Shown: positions 52,396 to 63,236, counted from the stretch's first letter. The stretch is DNA of 64,000 nucleotides from Streptomyces collinus Tu 365 (GCF_000444875.1 NC_021985.1:3667535-3731534), one strand, 5' to 3'. Notes: generated from the sequence alone by a model not told the origin. Numbers and translations are program-made.

Positions 52396-52872
52396 TCACT
52401 GGTCGGAGGCGTCGGACTTGTCGACCCCGTCCCAGACGTTCGCGTACCAGGGCCGGTGGGCGGCCCCCAGGTCGGCGCGGGACTGCTTGGCCGCGCCCGG
52501 GTCGATCACGACGTACCCGGTCTCCCCGGGCATCACGTAGTGCAGCCGGCGCCGGATCTGCTGCTCGGCGTAGGCGTCGTCCTGCCAGCGCGCCTTCAGG
52601 TCGCGCAGCTGCTCGACGCGTCTGCGGGCCTGTTCCTGCTGCCGCTGCTGGTCGGCGATCTCGGCGCGCTGCGAGACGTACTGCCGCATCGGGTAGGCGA
52701 GCGCGACGATCATCGAGCACAGGACCAGCGCGAGCAGAGCCGCGCGGCCCGTGAGCCGGGAGCGGCGCGCCTGCCGCTTGGTCTGCGAGCGGTAGACCCG
52801 GGCCGCCGTCTGCTCGCCGAGCAGCCGCAGCCTGGTCGCGGTGGAGAAACGGTCCCGGTCCTTCACGGCCAT
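52396..52872 (-). CDS. divIC: Septum formation initiator DivIC (FtsB-like)
   Basis: A 158-residue bitopic membrane protein of the divisome. A basic cytoplasmic N-terminus is followed by one membrane helix (about 50-69, LLALVLCSMIVALAYPM) and a coiled coil (QRAEIADQQRQQEQARRRVE). The short conserved end RLHYVMPGETGYVVIDP is typical. It pairs with FtsL in late cell division and is needed for sporulation septa in Streptomyces. ATG 52872 is preferred; GTG 52896 is possible. Downstream of eno on the same strand. Confidence 0.92.
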   Translation of the reverse strand: MAVKDRDRFSTATRLRLLGEQTAARVYRSQTKRQARRSRLTGRAALLALVLCSMIVALAYPMRQYVSQRAEIADQQRQQEQARRRVEQLRDLKARWQDDAYAEQQIRRRLHYVMPGETGYVVIDPGAAKQSRADLGAAHRPWYANVWDGVDKSDASDQ

Positions 52873-52899
52873 GTGGCTTGCCGCCTCCCCTTCCACGTG

Positions 52900-52966
52900 C
52901 GTACGTCCCCGGACACGGTACGGGACCGGGTACGGGGACGTACGTACGACTGGCTAAGACTTAGCC
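52900..52966 (-). terminator. Hairpin and palindrome between eno and divIC
   Basis: CGTACGTCCCCG (52900-52911) and CGGGGACGTACG (52933-52944) form a perfect 12-bp stem likely to end eno transcription. Between it and the eno stop is a 7-bp inverted repeat with a single central base, GGCTAAG-A-CTTAGCC (52952-52966), better suited to protein binding than to an RNA hairpin. Confidence 0.6.
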
Positions 52967-52976
52967 CGGTGGGAGG

Positions 52977-55315
<2,339 letters not shown>

Positions 55316-55321
55316 TCACCG

Positions 55322-55513
55322 ACGCCTGCGAGGTGAGCTGTCGGGTTCGGGCCGGTTGAGTTGCCCGGCCGCGCCTCCCTGGGAGGCACGGCTCCACCCC
55401 TAGCCGGTTCCAGCTCGACTGCTGGGCCCGGCACTTACCTTGGGTCCCCCGCTCCTGCCTGCGGCGCTTGACGCGACGACTGTTCCCGGGCAACCGCTGG
55501 CAGGATTCGGCGT
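55322..55513 (-). promoter_or_regulatory. c-di-AMP riboswitch (ydaO/yuaA class)
   Basis: The leader shows the class hallmarks on the minus strand: the GGAGCGGGGGACCCAAGG core near 55450, the 3' CCGACAGCTCACCTCGCAGG block near 55330-55350 and TTGCCC/GGGCAACTC segments. P1 can form between ACGCC (55513-55509) and GGCGT (55326-55322), and P2 between CCTGCC and GGCAGG. It ends 18 nt before the start codon, so it can hide the ribosome site or stop transcription. High c-di-AMP lowers expression in known members. Confidence 0.88.
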
Positions 55514-55549
55514 TGCGACTGCCGGGGCTCGTGGTGACGAGCGGCCTTG

Positions 55550-55579
55550 ACCGTAGACAGGCGATCGACGGAATTTCAA
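55550..55579 (-). promoter_or_regulatory. Candidate promoter of riboswitch-rpfA transcript
   Basis: TTGAAA (55579-55574) and TACGGT (55555-55550) are 18 nt apart and point at the riboswitch, starting about 30 nt before its P1. Confidence 0.5.
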
Positions 55580-55662
55580 AGACGATCAGGGCTTCTGAGA
55601 CTCATCCCACACTTTCACCAAACCGGACATTAGTGAGTGAAGTGGGGCGCCAACTCCCGTCG

Positions 55663-56721
55663 CTATTCGCCCGTTTCGGCACCGACTCGCAGGGTCTGAC
55701 CGGCACTGATGTCGTCCGGGTCGGCGCCGATCGCCTTCTTGTTCCGGTCGTAGAGCGCGTGCCACCCGCCGTCGACGTCAAGGGACTCGGCGATGGAGGC
55801 GAGGCTGTCCCCCTCGTGGACCGTGTAGGTGTCGGCGGTGCGGGAGGCGTGACGGCCCGAAGAGGCGTCACTCTGACCGTTTGTCACGCTTTCGTCCGCA
55901 CTGGTGCCGCGATGACGCCCGCCGCTGCTGACGGCGCCGGTGTCGACCAGGCTCCAAGAACTCCCGGCCTGCCATGAATGGTCCGAGTCGTCCGTGGCGG
56001 GTTCCACAGGGGAGGCCCCGGCCTCCTGTGTGTCACCGGAGCCAGGAGAAGCTGATTTGTCCGACTTGGGGGTGTCGGCCCCCTTGCCGGAACCGCGGGA
56101 TTCGCCGCCCTTGCCCTTGTCCTTGCCCTTGCTCTCGCCCGGCGACGGCTTGGCGCTCGCGTCGGAGGAGGACGAGGAGCCGGAGGGCGCGGAGGGGCCG
56201 GACGAGGTGGACGAATCCGGCAGGCCGGACGAGTCGGCATCGCCGTCGGAGTTGACCTGCGAGTCGTCCGTGGTGCCGGAGTCACCCTGGCCCGACGAGC
56301 CCTTGCCGGAGCCGCCGACGCCCGTGTCGACGTCCACCGAACCGGAGTTGGAGGTCAGGCCCGACAGCAGGGCGCAGGTCGCCCAGGGGGTGGTGCCCCG
56401 GTCGGCGAGGATCTTCTCGGCGACCGCGATCTGCTGCGAGCGGCTGGCCTGGTCGGCGCTGGAGGCGTACTGGCCGCCGCCGTACTTGTCCCAGTCGTCC
56501 TGGGATATCTGGAGACCGCCGTAGTAGCCGTTTCCGGTGGCGGCGCTCCAGGAGCCGCCGCTCTCGCACTCGGCCACCTTGTCCCAAGTGGTGCCGTCGG
56601 CCGCGTTGGCGCTCGCGGCGCCGAGGAGCGGGATCGCGATGGCGGACCCGGTCACCCCCGCCGCTACGAGCAGGGCCGGGGCCTGACGGGGGCGACGATG
56701 GCGGCCGTTCCCGGAGAGCAT
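55663..56721 (-). CDS. Second resuscitation-promoting factor with long linker and LysM domain
   Basis: Secreted 352-residue Rpf paralogue. A signal peptide (about 1-41) is followed by the Rpf domain with catalytic Glu53 in [34 protein letters not shown] and QIAVAEKILADRG. A long Ser/Gly/Asp/Lys-rich linker (about 125-290) leads to a C-terminal LysM (YTVHEGDSLASIAESLDVDG ... ISAGQTLRVG). Compared with the neighbour the linker is much longer and there is no riboswitch; instead there is a normal promoter. Possibly rpfC of S. coelicolor, but I am not sure of the name. Confidence 0.9.
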   Translation of the reverse strand: MLSGNGRHRRPRQAPALLVAAGVTGSAIAIPLLGAASANAADGTTWDKVAECESGGSWSAATGNGYYGGLQISQDDWDKYGGGQYASSADQASRSQQIAVAEKILADRGTTPWATCALLSGLTSNSGSVDVDTGVGGSGKGSSGQGDSGTTDDSQVNSDGDADSSGLPDSSTSSGPSAPSGSSSSSDASAKPSPGESKGKDKGKGGESRGSGKGADTPKSDKSASPGSGDTQEAGASPVEPATDDSDHSWQAGSSWSLVDTGAVSSGGRHRGTSADESVTNGQSDASSGRHASRTADTYTVHEGDSLASIAESLDVDGGWHALYDRNKKAIGADPDDISAGQTLRVGAETGE

Positions 56722-56790
56722 GCGGAGACCTTTCGTGCGACAGCAGGACCGGCGCGGCGCAAGGAGCTCCGCGCCACGCTGATGGGTGAA

Positions 56791-56820
56791 CGTATAGGCA
56801 GACGATCACTTGTCACAAGT
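56791..56820 (-). promoter_or_regulatory. Promoter with overlapping palindrome upstream of second rpf
   Basis: TTGTGA (56818-56813) and TATACG (56796-56791) are 16 nt apart. The -35 lies inside the palindrome ACTTGT-C-ACAAGT (56808-56820), so a regulator could compete with polymerase there. The leader is about 60 nt. Confidence 0.55.
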
Positions 56821-56889
56821 TAATGCCGCGTAGATCACGTGAAGATCACAGAGTTGAACACCGCATGTATGTCGGCCCGTACCACTGCG

Positions 56890-58158
56890 TCAGGGAACGG
56901 GCGTGAACTCCACGGGCAGGGTGCGCAGACCGCGCATGATGAGCCCGCCGCGCCAGCGCAGCTCCGCCGGATCCGCCGCGAGCCGCAGGTCGGGCAGGCG
57001 GGTCAGCAGCGTGGCGAGCGCGGTCTGCCCCTCCAGCCGGGCGAGCGGGGCGCCGAGGCAGTAGTGGATGCCGTGCCCGTACCCGAGGTGCTGGTTGTCC
57101 CGCCGGGACAGGTCGAGCACGTCCGGGTCGGCGAACCGCTCCGGGTCCCGGTCGGCGGCGGCGAGCACGACGAGCACCGGGTCGCCGGCGGCGATGTCCT
57201 GCCCGCCGACGGTGAGCGGACGGGTGGCGAAGCGCCAGGTCGCCAGCTCCACCGGGCCGTCGTAGCGCAGCAGTTCCTCGACCCCGGTCTCCAGCAGGGC
57301 GCGCTCGCCGAGGGCCAGGGAGTCCTGCAGCCGCCGGCGCTGACCGGGGTGGGTGAGCAGGGCGTACGTCCCGTTGCCGATCAGGTTCACCGTGGTCTCG
57401 AACCCGGCGAACAGCAGGATGAAGGCCATGGCCGCGGCCTCGTTCTCGGTGAGGTGCTCGCCGTGGTCGGAGGCGCGGATGAGTCCGGAGAGCAGGTCCT
57501 CGCCGGCGGCCGGGGTGTCGGGCAGCGCCTCGCGCTTGCGGTGGATCAGCTCGGCGAGGTAGCCGCGCATCTTCTTCACGGACCGCGCGACACCGCCGCG
57601 CGGGCCCCCGCCGTGCCGGATCATCATGCCCGCCCAGTCCCGGAAGTCGTCCTGGTCCTCGCGCGGGACGCCGAGCAGGTCGCAGATGGCGTAGATGGGG
57701 AGCGGGAAGGCGAACTCGTGGATGAGGTCGGCCGAGCCGGTCGCGGCGAACCGGTCGATGAGCTGGTCGGTCAGCTCCTGCACCCGGGGCGCGAACTCGG
57801 CGACCCTGCGGGGCGTGAACGCCTTGCTGACCAGCCGGCGCAGCCGGGTGTGGTCCGGCGGGTCGATGTTCAGCAGGTGCGTCATCAGCTCGGCCTTGCG
57901 CTCCCCCGGGATACCGGTCTTGCCCTTGGCGTGCGCGGGCTCGTCGTGATGCGCCGGGTTCTTGCTCAGCCGCTGGTCGGCCAGCGCCTGCTTGGCGTCG
58001 GCGTACCGGGTGACCAGCCATGCCTCCACCCCGCTGGGCAGTCGCGTGCGGTGCACGGGCGCGTGCTCGCGGAGCCAGGCGTAGGCGGGGTACGGGTCGC
58101 TGGCGAACTCCCACGTGAAGAGTTCGGGAGCCGTCGGGGGGTGGGGCTGGTCGGTCAC
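56890..58158 (-). CDS. Cytochrome P450 (probable CYP107U1)
   Basis: A 422-residue soluble haem monooxygenase. I-helix LLFAGFETTVNLIGNG (A-G-x-E-T-T); K-helix EELLR; PERF-like RDPERFADPD; haem loop YGHGIHYCLGAPLARLEG, where Leu replaces the usual Phe before the glycine loop. Next to eno and the rpf genes, its position agrees with S. coelicolor CYP107U1, reported as needed for sporulation. GTG 58158 is preceded by TACCGT and 6 nt, suggesting a leaderless mRNA. Redox partners are not in the window. Confidence 0.92.
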   Translation of the reverse strand: MTDQPHPPTAPELFTWEFASDPYPAYAWLREHAPVHRTRLPSGVEAWLVTRYADAKQALADQRLSKNPAHHDEPAHAKGKTGIPGERKAELMTHLLNIDPPDHTRLRRLVSKAFTPRRVAEFAPRVQELTDQLIDRFAATGSADLIHEFAFPLPIYAICDLLGVPREDQDDFRDWAGMMIRHGGGPRGGVARSVKKMRGYLAELIHRKREALPDTPAAGEDLLSGLIRASDHGEHLTENEAAAMAFILLFAGFETTVNLIGNGTYALLTHPGQRRRLQDSLALGERALLETGVEELLRYDGPVELATWRFATRPLTVGGQDIAAGDPVLVVLAAADRDPERFADPDVLDLSRRDNQHLGYGHGIHYCLGAPLARLEGQTALATLLTRLPDLRLAADPAELRWRGGLIMRGLRTLPVEFTPVP

Positions 58159-58164
58159 TCCCCG

Positions 58165-58170
58165 ACGGTA
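58165..58170 (-). promoter_or_regulatory. Probable -10 element, leaderless P450 transcript
   Basis: TACCGT-CGGGGA-GTG has the spacing seen at purK and the 41772-42083 gene. The CGGGGA spacer could also serve as a poor, too-close ribosome site. Confidence 0.4.
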
Positions 58171-58262
58171 TCCGGCCCGCCCGGGCTCGCGCCGGGCGCG
58201 CCGTCCTTCTCGTCCTCACGCCGGGCCTGCGCGGGCGGCCGCCCGCTCGGGTCCCTGCGTCG

Positions 58263-59255
58263 TCAGTCCCCGGCGCCGCCCGTGCCCTGGCCCTCCGTCC
58301 GTTTGATCGCGTCCCGGTACACCCGGGCCGCCGCGCGCAGTGCCGCCTCCGGGTCCACTCCGTCGGCCTCGGCGCGGACCGCGAGGGCCAGCAGTTCGTA
58401 GCCGATGCCGTCCCCCTCGGGCAGCGGGACGTCGAGGCCCGCCGTACGCACGCGGGAGGCGAGCTTGGCGGTGAGGGCGAGGCCGGGCTGGCCGAGGGGG
58501 ACGCCCTCGGTGACCGAGCTGCGCCGCTTCTCCTCGGCCTTGGTGCGCAGCCAGTGCTCCTTGACGTCCTCCGGGGTCTCGGCCGTCTCCTCGCCGAACA
58601 CGTGGGGGTGGCGGTGGATCAGCTTGGCGACGATGCCGCCGGCCACGTCGTCCACGGAGAACGGCGCGTCCGGGTCCTCCTCGGCGATGCGGGAGTGGAA
58701 GACGACCTGGAGCAGCACGTCGCCCAGTTCCTCCCGCAGCTCCTCGCGGTCGCCGGCCTCGATCGCCTCGACCAGTTCGTACGCCTCCTCGATGCCGTAC
58801 TTGGCCAGGCCCTCGTGGGTCTGCCGGGAGGACCAGGGGCATTCGAGGCGGATGCGGTCCATCACCTGGACGAGGTCGAGGAGGCGGGCCCCGGGCAGGT
58901 CGTAGGAGGCGGGCAGCAGCTCCAGCTCGGGCATGCGCACCCGGCCGGAGCCCGCCAGGCGGGCCAGTCCGTCGGTGAGGGCGGGCTCCCCCTCACCCGT
59001 GGCCACGACCACCGCGGTCCGCCCGCCCGCGCACGCGTCGACCAGCTCCCGCGCGGTGGGGGACGCCTCCGTCACCGCTATCCCGGCCTCCCGCAGATAC
59101 GGCAGCTGCGGGTGCGCGCCGTCCGCGCACAGCACGGTGTCGGCGGCGCGCAGCGCCTGCCACGCGGGCCAGGACAGCAGCCCGGGGGCGACGCGGTGGC
59201 TGGTGGTGAGCAGGACGATGCGGCCGGGGACGGCCTCGGGGCTGGTTGCGTTCAC
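58263..59255 (-). CDS. mazG: MazG nucleotide pyrophosphohydrolase with methylase-like N-terminus
   Basis: A 330-residue protein. The N-terminal ~120 residues (RIVLLTTSHRVAPGLLSWPA ... TAVVVATGEGEPAL) look like a degenerate tetrapyrrole-methylase-type domain as in YabN. The C-terminal MazG domain has CPWSSRQTHEGLAKYGIEEA, ELVEAIEAGDREELREELGD (Mg-binding E-x-x-E/E-x-x-D) and VVFHSRIAEE. MazG removes abnormal NTPs or lowers ppGpp-linked stress. GTG 59255 is chosen from the -10-like TACGTT six nt upstream; ATG 59258 and GTG 59273 are alternatives. Confidence 0.9.
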   Translation of the reverse strand: MNATSPEAVPGRIVLLTTSHRVAPGLLSWPAWQALRAADTVLCADGAHPQLPYLREAGIAVTEASPTARELVDACAGGRTAVVVATGEGEPALTDGLARLAGSGRVRMPELELLPASYDLPGARLLDLVQVMDRIRLECPWSSRQTHEGLAKYGIEEAYELVEAIEAGDREELREELGDVLLQVVFHSRIAEEDPDAPFSVDDVAGGIVAKLIHRHPHVFGEETAETPEDVKEHWLRTKAEEKRRSSVTEGVPLGQPGLALTAKLASRVRTAGLDVPLPEGDGIGYELLALAVRAEADGVDPEAALRAAARVYRDAIKRTEGQGTGGAGD

Positions 59256-59261
59256 CATCCG

Positions 59262-59267
59262 AACGTA
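59262..59267 (-). promoter_or_regulatory. Probable -10 element, leaderless mazG transcript
   Basis: TACGTT-CGGATG-GTG: 6 nt between hexamer and start codon, with no ribosome site. Confidence 0.4.
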
Positions 59268-59340
59268 ACCCACGGCACGGACGCACGGGATCGGTTGTCC
59301 ACAGGCCCGGGATCACCGTGTGATCGTAGGACCGGCAGTA

Positions 59341-59985
59341 CTAGGCCGGCTGCTGCCGCGCGGTGGTCGTGACCTCGTGCACCCACGGCGTGCCGGCGTC
59401 CACGCGGCTGCTCTTCTGCACGTCCCAGGAGCCGTAGCGCGGGTTGAGGTCGATGTGCAGCTCGCCGGACGCCTTCGACAGGGCCTTCCAGAAGGCGGGC
59501 TGGCTGGTGTCGGTGCCGAGCTTCGCGGCGAGCTTCTGCGCCTCCAGCTGGAGGCGGAGGTTGTCGTCCAGGCGCTCGGGCGCGATGCCGTACTTCTGCA
59601 GCCAGGTCGTCTGCAGTCCCTTGGCGCCGCCGGCCTGCTGCTCGAGGCCCGCGCGCATCTGCAGGACCTCCTTGCGGCTGACCGCGATCCCCTCGTCCTG
59701 CGCCGCGCGGTGCAGCACCCGGTCCAGGACCATGTTGTGCAGGGTGTCGCGGGTGAGGCTGCCGGTGGAGGCGAGGACCTGCTGGTACTGGGTCTCGTCC
59801 GGCACCGCGGCCCGCTGTGCCTCGCGAACCTCGTTGACCCGGCCCTCGAGCTGGGCGACGGTGATGCGCTGCCCTCCCACCACGGCGGCCGCGCCCGGAT
59901 GGGCCTCGCTTCCGCACGCGGTGAGCAGGGGGGCCGCCGCGGCGATCGCGGCGGAGAGGACGAGCGCGGTGCGACGGCGGTGCAA
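59341..59985 (-). CDS. SurA N-terminal domain lipoprotein
   Basis: A 214-residue exported lipoprotein. The signal has LHRRRTALVLSAAIAAAA and the lipobox LLTAC. The mature part has a SurA-like helical region (VVGGQRITVAQLEGRVNEVR ... LVLDRVLHRAAQDEGIAVSR) and no complete PPIase domain. The start is TTG 59985, since GGAGG lies 5 nt upstream and no ATG or GTG gives a sensible signal peptide; TTG starts are rare. Probably a chaperone of secreted proteins; follows in the same direction as mazG. Confidence 0.85.
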   Translation of the reverse strand: MHRRRTALVLSAAIAAAAPLLTACGSEAHPGAAAVVGGQRITVAQLEGRVNEVREAQRAAVPDETQYQQVLASTGSLTRDTLHNMVLDRVLHRAAQDEGIAVSRKEVLQMRAGLEQQAGGAKGLQTTWLQKYGIAPERLDDNLRLQLEAQKLAAKLGTDTSQPAFWKALSKASGELHIDLNPRYGSWDVQKSSRVDAGTPWVHEVTTTARQQPA

Positions 59986-60123
59986 GGAGACCTCCAAGGG
60001 GAGATTGTGCGGCGGTGCACAAAGTCTTGCGGTGATCGATGGTAGGCAGTCGGCACGCTGTGGCCAACCCATTCGACCAACGATTCACGCGCGCTTCGGG
60101 CACCGCCGCGCGTCCCGCCCGGA

Positions 60124-60951
60124 TCAGCCGGTGACGGCCACCGGCGCGTCCCACGCGTCACGGTCGACCGTGAGCGTCACACCGCCGTGCGCCTCCTTGC
60201 TGTTGACCATGTACTGGTGGGCCCGGCTGTGGTCGGTGAACTGGGTCGCGCCCCACGGCCAGTCCGTGGTGGTGGTGTTCTCCTTGTCCCACAGCGCGTA
60301 CCAGAGGTTGCCCGGCAGGTCCGTCTTGTCCGACGCGGTGGCGATCGCCTTGGCGCTGGAGCTGGTGAAGCCGTAGTAGCCGGCGCGGTACGTCTTGGCG
60401 TGCAGGCCCTTGTCGAAGGCGCGCACGTAGGTCAGCACGGCGTTGTTGCACGACGTGTTCGTGCTGTCGTACGCCTCCATGTCGAGGTAGATGGCGCTGC
60501 CCGCCTTCATGCCGAGCGCGGATGCCTTGGCCACGGCGTCGGCGGCGTCCGTGGCGCCGAGGGAGGCCGCGGTGGAGGCGGTCAGCTTCTCCGGGTTGGA
60601 GCCGGACTGGCAGGGCGGCTGGGCGCCGACGTAGAGCGGGATGAGCTTCCAGCCGAGCCCGCTGACGTACTTCACCCAGGAGGAGGTCAGGTTGGGCTGG
60701 GCGCAGCCGCGGTTCCTGCCGCCCACGTAGACGGCGGCGGCGCCGTAGAAGCCGGTGTGCCAGGCCTTCATCGTGGACTGGGAGGGCGCGGTGCAGGTGT
60801 CGAAGGTGCGGCCGGTGAAGGTCTTCTGCGCCGGCCAGGCCGTGGCCGCCATGGAGGTCTGTGCCGCGATGCCGGCGCCGGCGGCGACCGCCGCCCCGAC
60901 CACCGCCCACGTGACGTATCTGCGCTTCTTCGACTGGCGATGGCCGGCCAT
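60124..60951 (-). CDS. Secreted DUF1906 (Rv2525c-like) glycoside-hydrolase-like protein
   Basis: A 275-residue exported protein with a signal peptide (about 1-35, basic MAGHRQSKKRRY then a hydrophobic core). The DUF1906 domain covers the rest: FDTCTAPSQSTMKAW, YVGGRNRGCAQPNLTSSWVK, LIPLYVGAQPPCQ, GSAIYLDMEAYDS (acidic active-site candidates) and YGFTSSSAK. Related to mycobacterial Rv2525c, a Tat-exported, wall-linked TIM-barrel protein. GGGGTGGGG precedes the ATG. Enzyme activity unproven. Confidence 0.88.
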   Translation of the reverse strand: MAGHRQSKKRRYVTWAVVGAAVAAGAGIAAQTSMAATAWPAQKTFTGRTFDTCTAPSQSTMKAWHTGFYGAAAVYVGGRNRGCAQPNLTSSWVKYVSGLGWKLIPLYVGAQPPCQSGSNPEKLTASTAASLGATDAADAVAKASALGMKAGSAIYLDMEAYDSTNTSCNNAVLTYVRAFDKGLHAKTYRAGYYGFTSSSAKAIATASDKTDLPGNLWYALWDKENTTTTDWPWGATQFTDHSRAHQYMVNSKEAHGGVTLTVDRDAWDAPVAVTG

Positions 60952-61074
60952 GAAACCCCACCCCTGCTCGTGCGTGCCGTGGCAAAACGAACGGCAACCT
61001 ATCCCGGCGCGTTGCCGGCTTCGGAAAACGCGGTCCCCTGAAGATCACAAGAATCGGCCAGGGACCGGCAAAAT

Positions 61075-62610
61075 CTAGCCGCGCACCTGCCCCAGCCACT
61101 GCAGGGTGCGGCGGATCTCCCCGGCCAGCGGGTGGCCGGGGCCCTGGAAGCGCTCGACGTCCACCAGCAGCCGCGCGAGCGTGTCGTGGGCGGCGGGCCG
61201 GTCCCCGACGGCGAGCAGCAGGTGGCCGATGCGGCGCCGGACGTCGTGCGCGAGCTGCGGGTCCCCGGAGACGTACTGGTTCTCGTAGTACGGCAGCAGG
61301 GCGCGGTACTCGGCGAGCGCGGCCGCCGGTTCGCCGAGCTGCTCCAGGCACTGGGCCGCCTCGTAGCGGTAGCGCAGGGACTGCGGGTCGGCCTGGCCGG
61401 CCTCGGCGGCGCGCTCGTCGGCCAGCCGGCGCAGCTCGGGCAGCGCGCGCCGGTACTGGCCGTCGTCCATGAGGGTGGCCGCGTACTGCTTGCGCAGGGT
61501 GCGCACCACCGGGGAGTGCTCGCCGTGCTGCTCGGCCGCGGTCGGCAGGATGGCGCCGAGGATGTCCACGGCCTGGGTGATCCGGCCCTCGCCGAGCAGC
61601 CGCTTGACCTCGTCGACGGCGGCGGCCACGTCGGGCTTGCCGGTCACCGCCGGTGCGGGCGCGACGGGTGCGGGCTGCGGCGCGGGCGTCCGGGCGCGGT
61701 CCGGCCAGGGGGCGTGCGGGCGCAGGAAGGGGCGGGTGGGGTCCAGGGGCGCGCCGGTCGGCATGCCCCGTGCGGGCAGCAGCAGTTCGAGGTGCTCGTA
61801 GACCTCCTGCGCGGAGGCCGGCCGGTGCTGCGGGTCCTTGGAGAGCAGGCGCAGCACGAGCGCCTCCAGGGCCTCGGGGACCTCCGGGCGGATGCGGCGC
61901 ACGGGCACCGGCGGCTCGTACAGGTGCCGGTGCAGCACGCCGAGCGCCGTGGAACCGGCGAACGGCACCTCGCCGCTGAGCAGTTCGTGCAGCAGCACGC
62001 CGAGCGCGTACAGGTCGGTGTACGGGCCGACGGCGCCGCCCATCGCCTGCTCGGGCGCCATGTAGGCGGGCGAGCCGATGGGTGAGCCGGTGTGGGTCAG
62101 GCGCGTGGTGTCGGTGTCCATCACGGAGGCCACGCCCAGGTCGAGGACGGTGACGGTGCCGTCCTGCTTGACCATCACGTTCCGCGGCTTGAGGTCGCGG
62201 TGCACGATCGGCACCGCGTGCACGGCGCTGAGCACGGCGCAGAGCTGCGCGGCCACGGCGACCGACCACTGCCACGGGTAGGGGTCGTGCTCGGCGAGGT
62301 GGTCGGAGAGGTCGGCGCCGTCGACGTACTGCATGACGAGGAACAGCTCCTCGCCCTCGCTGCCGGCGTCGTGCACGGTGACCAGCCCGGGGTGGTCGAC
62401 CTGCGCGGTGACCCGGCACTCGCGCACGAACCGGCGGCGCAGTTCGTCGGCCTCCTGGCCGGCCACCTTGTCGGGGCGCAGCAGCTTCACCGCGACGCGC
62501 CGGTCGAGCCGCTGGTCGTACGCCGTCCAGACCTGGCCCATGCCGCCCTGGCCGATGAGGGTGGACAACTCGTAGCGACCGGCGACGACACGTCCTGCCG
62601 CCACGCTCAC
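61075..62610 (-). CDS. Cytosolic Ser/Thr protein kinase with C-terminal TPR-like region
   Basis: A 511-residue Hanks-type kinase. Gly-rich loop LIGQGGMGQVWTAYD; catalytic Lys in RRVAVKLLRPDK; catalytic loop IVHRDLKPRNVMVK; DLG in place of DFG (VLDLGVASVMD); activation end GSPAYMAPEQAMGG. After a Pro-rich linker (about 290-325) the C-terminal part (about 330-505) is made of helical repeats of TPR type (YRRALPELRRLADERAAEAG; AALAEYRALLPYYENQY). No membrane helix or PASTA domain. The GTG start overlaps the stop of the membrane-protein gene upstream, which may be its partner. Confidence 0.92.
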   Translation of the reverse strand: MSVAAGRVVAGRYELSTLIGQGGMGQVWTAYDQRLDRRVAVKLLRPDKVAGQEADELRRRFVRECRVTAQVDHPGLVTVHDAGSEGEELFLVMQYVDGADLSDHLAEHDPYPWQWSVAVAAQLCAVLSAVHAVPIVHRDLKPRNVMVKQDGTVTVLDLGVASVMDTDTTRLTHTGSPIGSPAYMAPEQAMGGAVGPYTDLYALGVLLHELLSGEVPFAGSTALGVLHRHLYEPPVPVRRIRPEVPEALEALVLRLLSKDPQHRPASAQEVYEHLELLLPARGMPTGAPLDPTRPFLRPHAPWPDRARTPAPQPAPVAPAPAVTGKPDVAAAVDEVKRLLGEGRITQAVDILGAILPTAAEQHGEHSPVVRTLRKQYAATLMDDGQYRRALPELRRLADERAAEAGQADPQSLRYRYEAAQCLEQLGEPAAALAEYRALLPYYENQYVSGDPQLAHDVRRRIGHLLLAVGDRPAAHDTLARLLVDVERFQGPGHPLAGEIRRTLQWLGQVRG

Positions 62611-63236
62611 CGTCCGCCCTCGTGACCGGCGCCCGGCATCCCGTCGGGGTGGCCGCCCTGGTGTCCGTCGTGGTGGCGCAGGTAGTCGCTCAGCTCGTCC
62701 AGTTCGGCGCGGACCTGGTCGATCCGGGCGGGCGCCGGGCGCTGCGGCGGGGGCCCGGGGACGGGGGTGTGCGTCAGGGGCGGCGTGGTGGGCGGCGTCC
62801 GCAGCCCGTCGGGGTTGTGCGGCGCGGTCGTCGCGGTGAACGGCGACGCCGGCTGCGGGTAGCCGTAGGCCGGGCCGGGTCCGTGGACCGCGCGCAGGCC
62901 CTGGTAGTGCCGGCTCTCGGCCACCAGGTAGTACACGACCGCCAGGGCCAGGGTGATGAGCAGGATGCTCAGGCCCAGGTAGCCGCCGGGGGTGTGGATC
63001 TCGTCGCCGGGCTCGCTGCCCAGCAGCACGATGCTGAGGATGTCGGCCGCCAGCACCGCCACGAACAGGCCCCAGTCCAGGGACTTGCGCGTGACGACGG
63101 CCAGCCGCAGCAGGACCACCCAGGCCAGGAAGCCGATGCTGAAGACCGCGACCGCGACGAACAGCACACGCAGGAAGACGAGCCACGCGAGGTGCGGTGG
63201 CTGCTTCGCCGGCTGTGCGTAGCCGTGGCCTTGCAT
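62607..63236 (-). CDS. Membrane protein coupled to Ser/Thr kinase gene
   Basis: A 209-residue protein with four hydrophobic segments in its first half (about 13-37, 45-70 and 78-105; for example VAVFSIGFLAWVVLLRLAVV and LGLSILLITLALAVVYYLVA). A Pro/Thr-rich cytoplasmic tail carries a short helix (RIDQVRAELDELSDYLRHHD) and a Gly/His-rich end. Family not recognised. AGGAG precedes ATG 63236 and the stop overlaps the kinase start. The Thr-rich tail could be a substrate or a docking site for the kinase; inference from coupling only. Confidence 0.78.
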   Translation of the reverse strand: MQGHGYAQPAKQPPHLAWLVFLRVLFVAVAVFSIGFLAWVVLLRLAVVTRKSLDWGLFVAVLAADILSIVLLGSEPGDEIHTPGGYLGLSILLITLALAVVYYLVAESRHYQGLRAVHGPGPAYGYPQPASPFTATTAPHNPDGLRTPPTTPPLTHTPVPGPPPQRPAPARIDQVRAELDELSDYLRHHDGHQGGHPDGMPGAGHEGGR

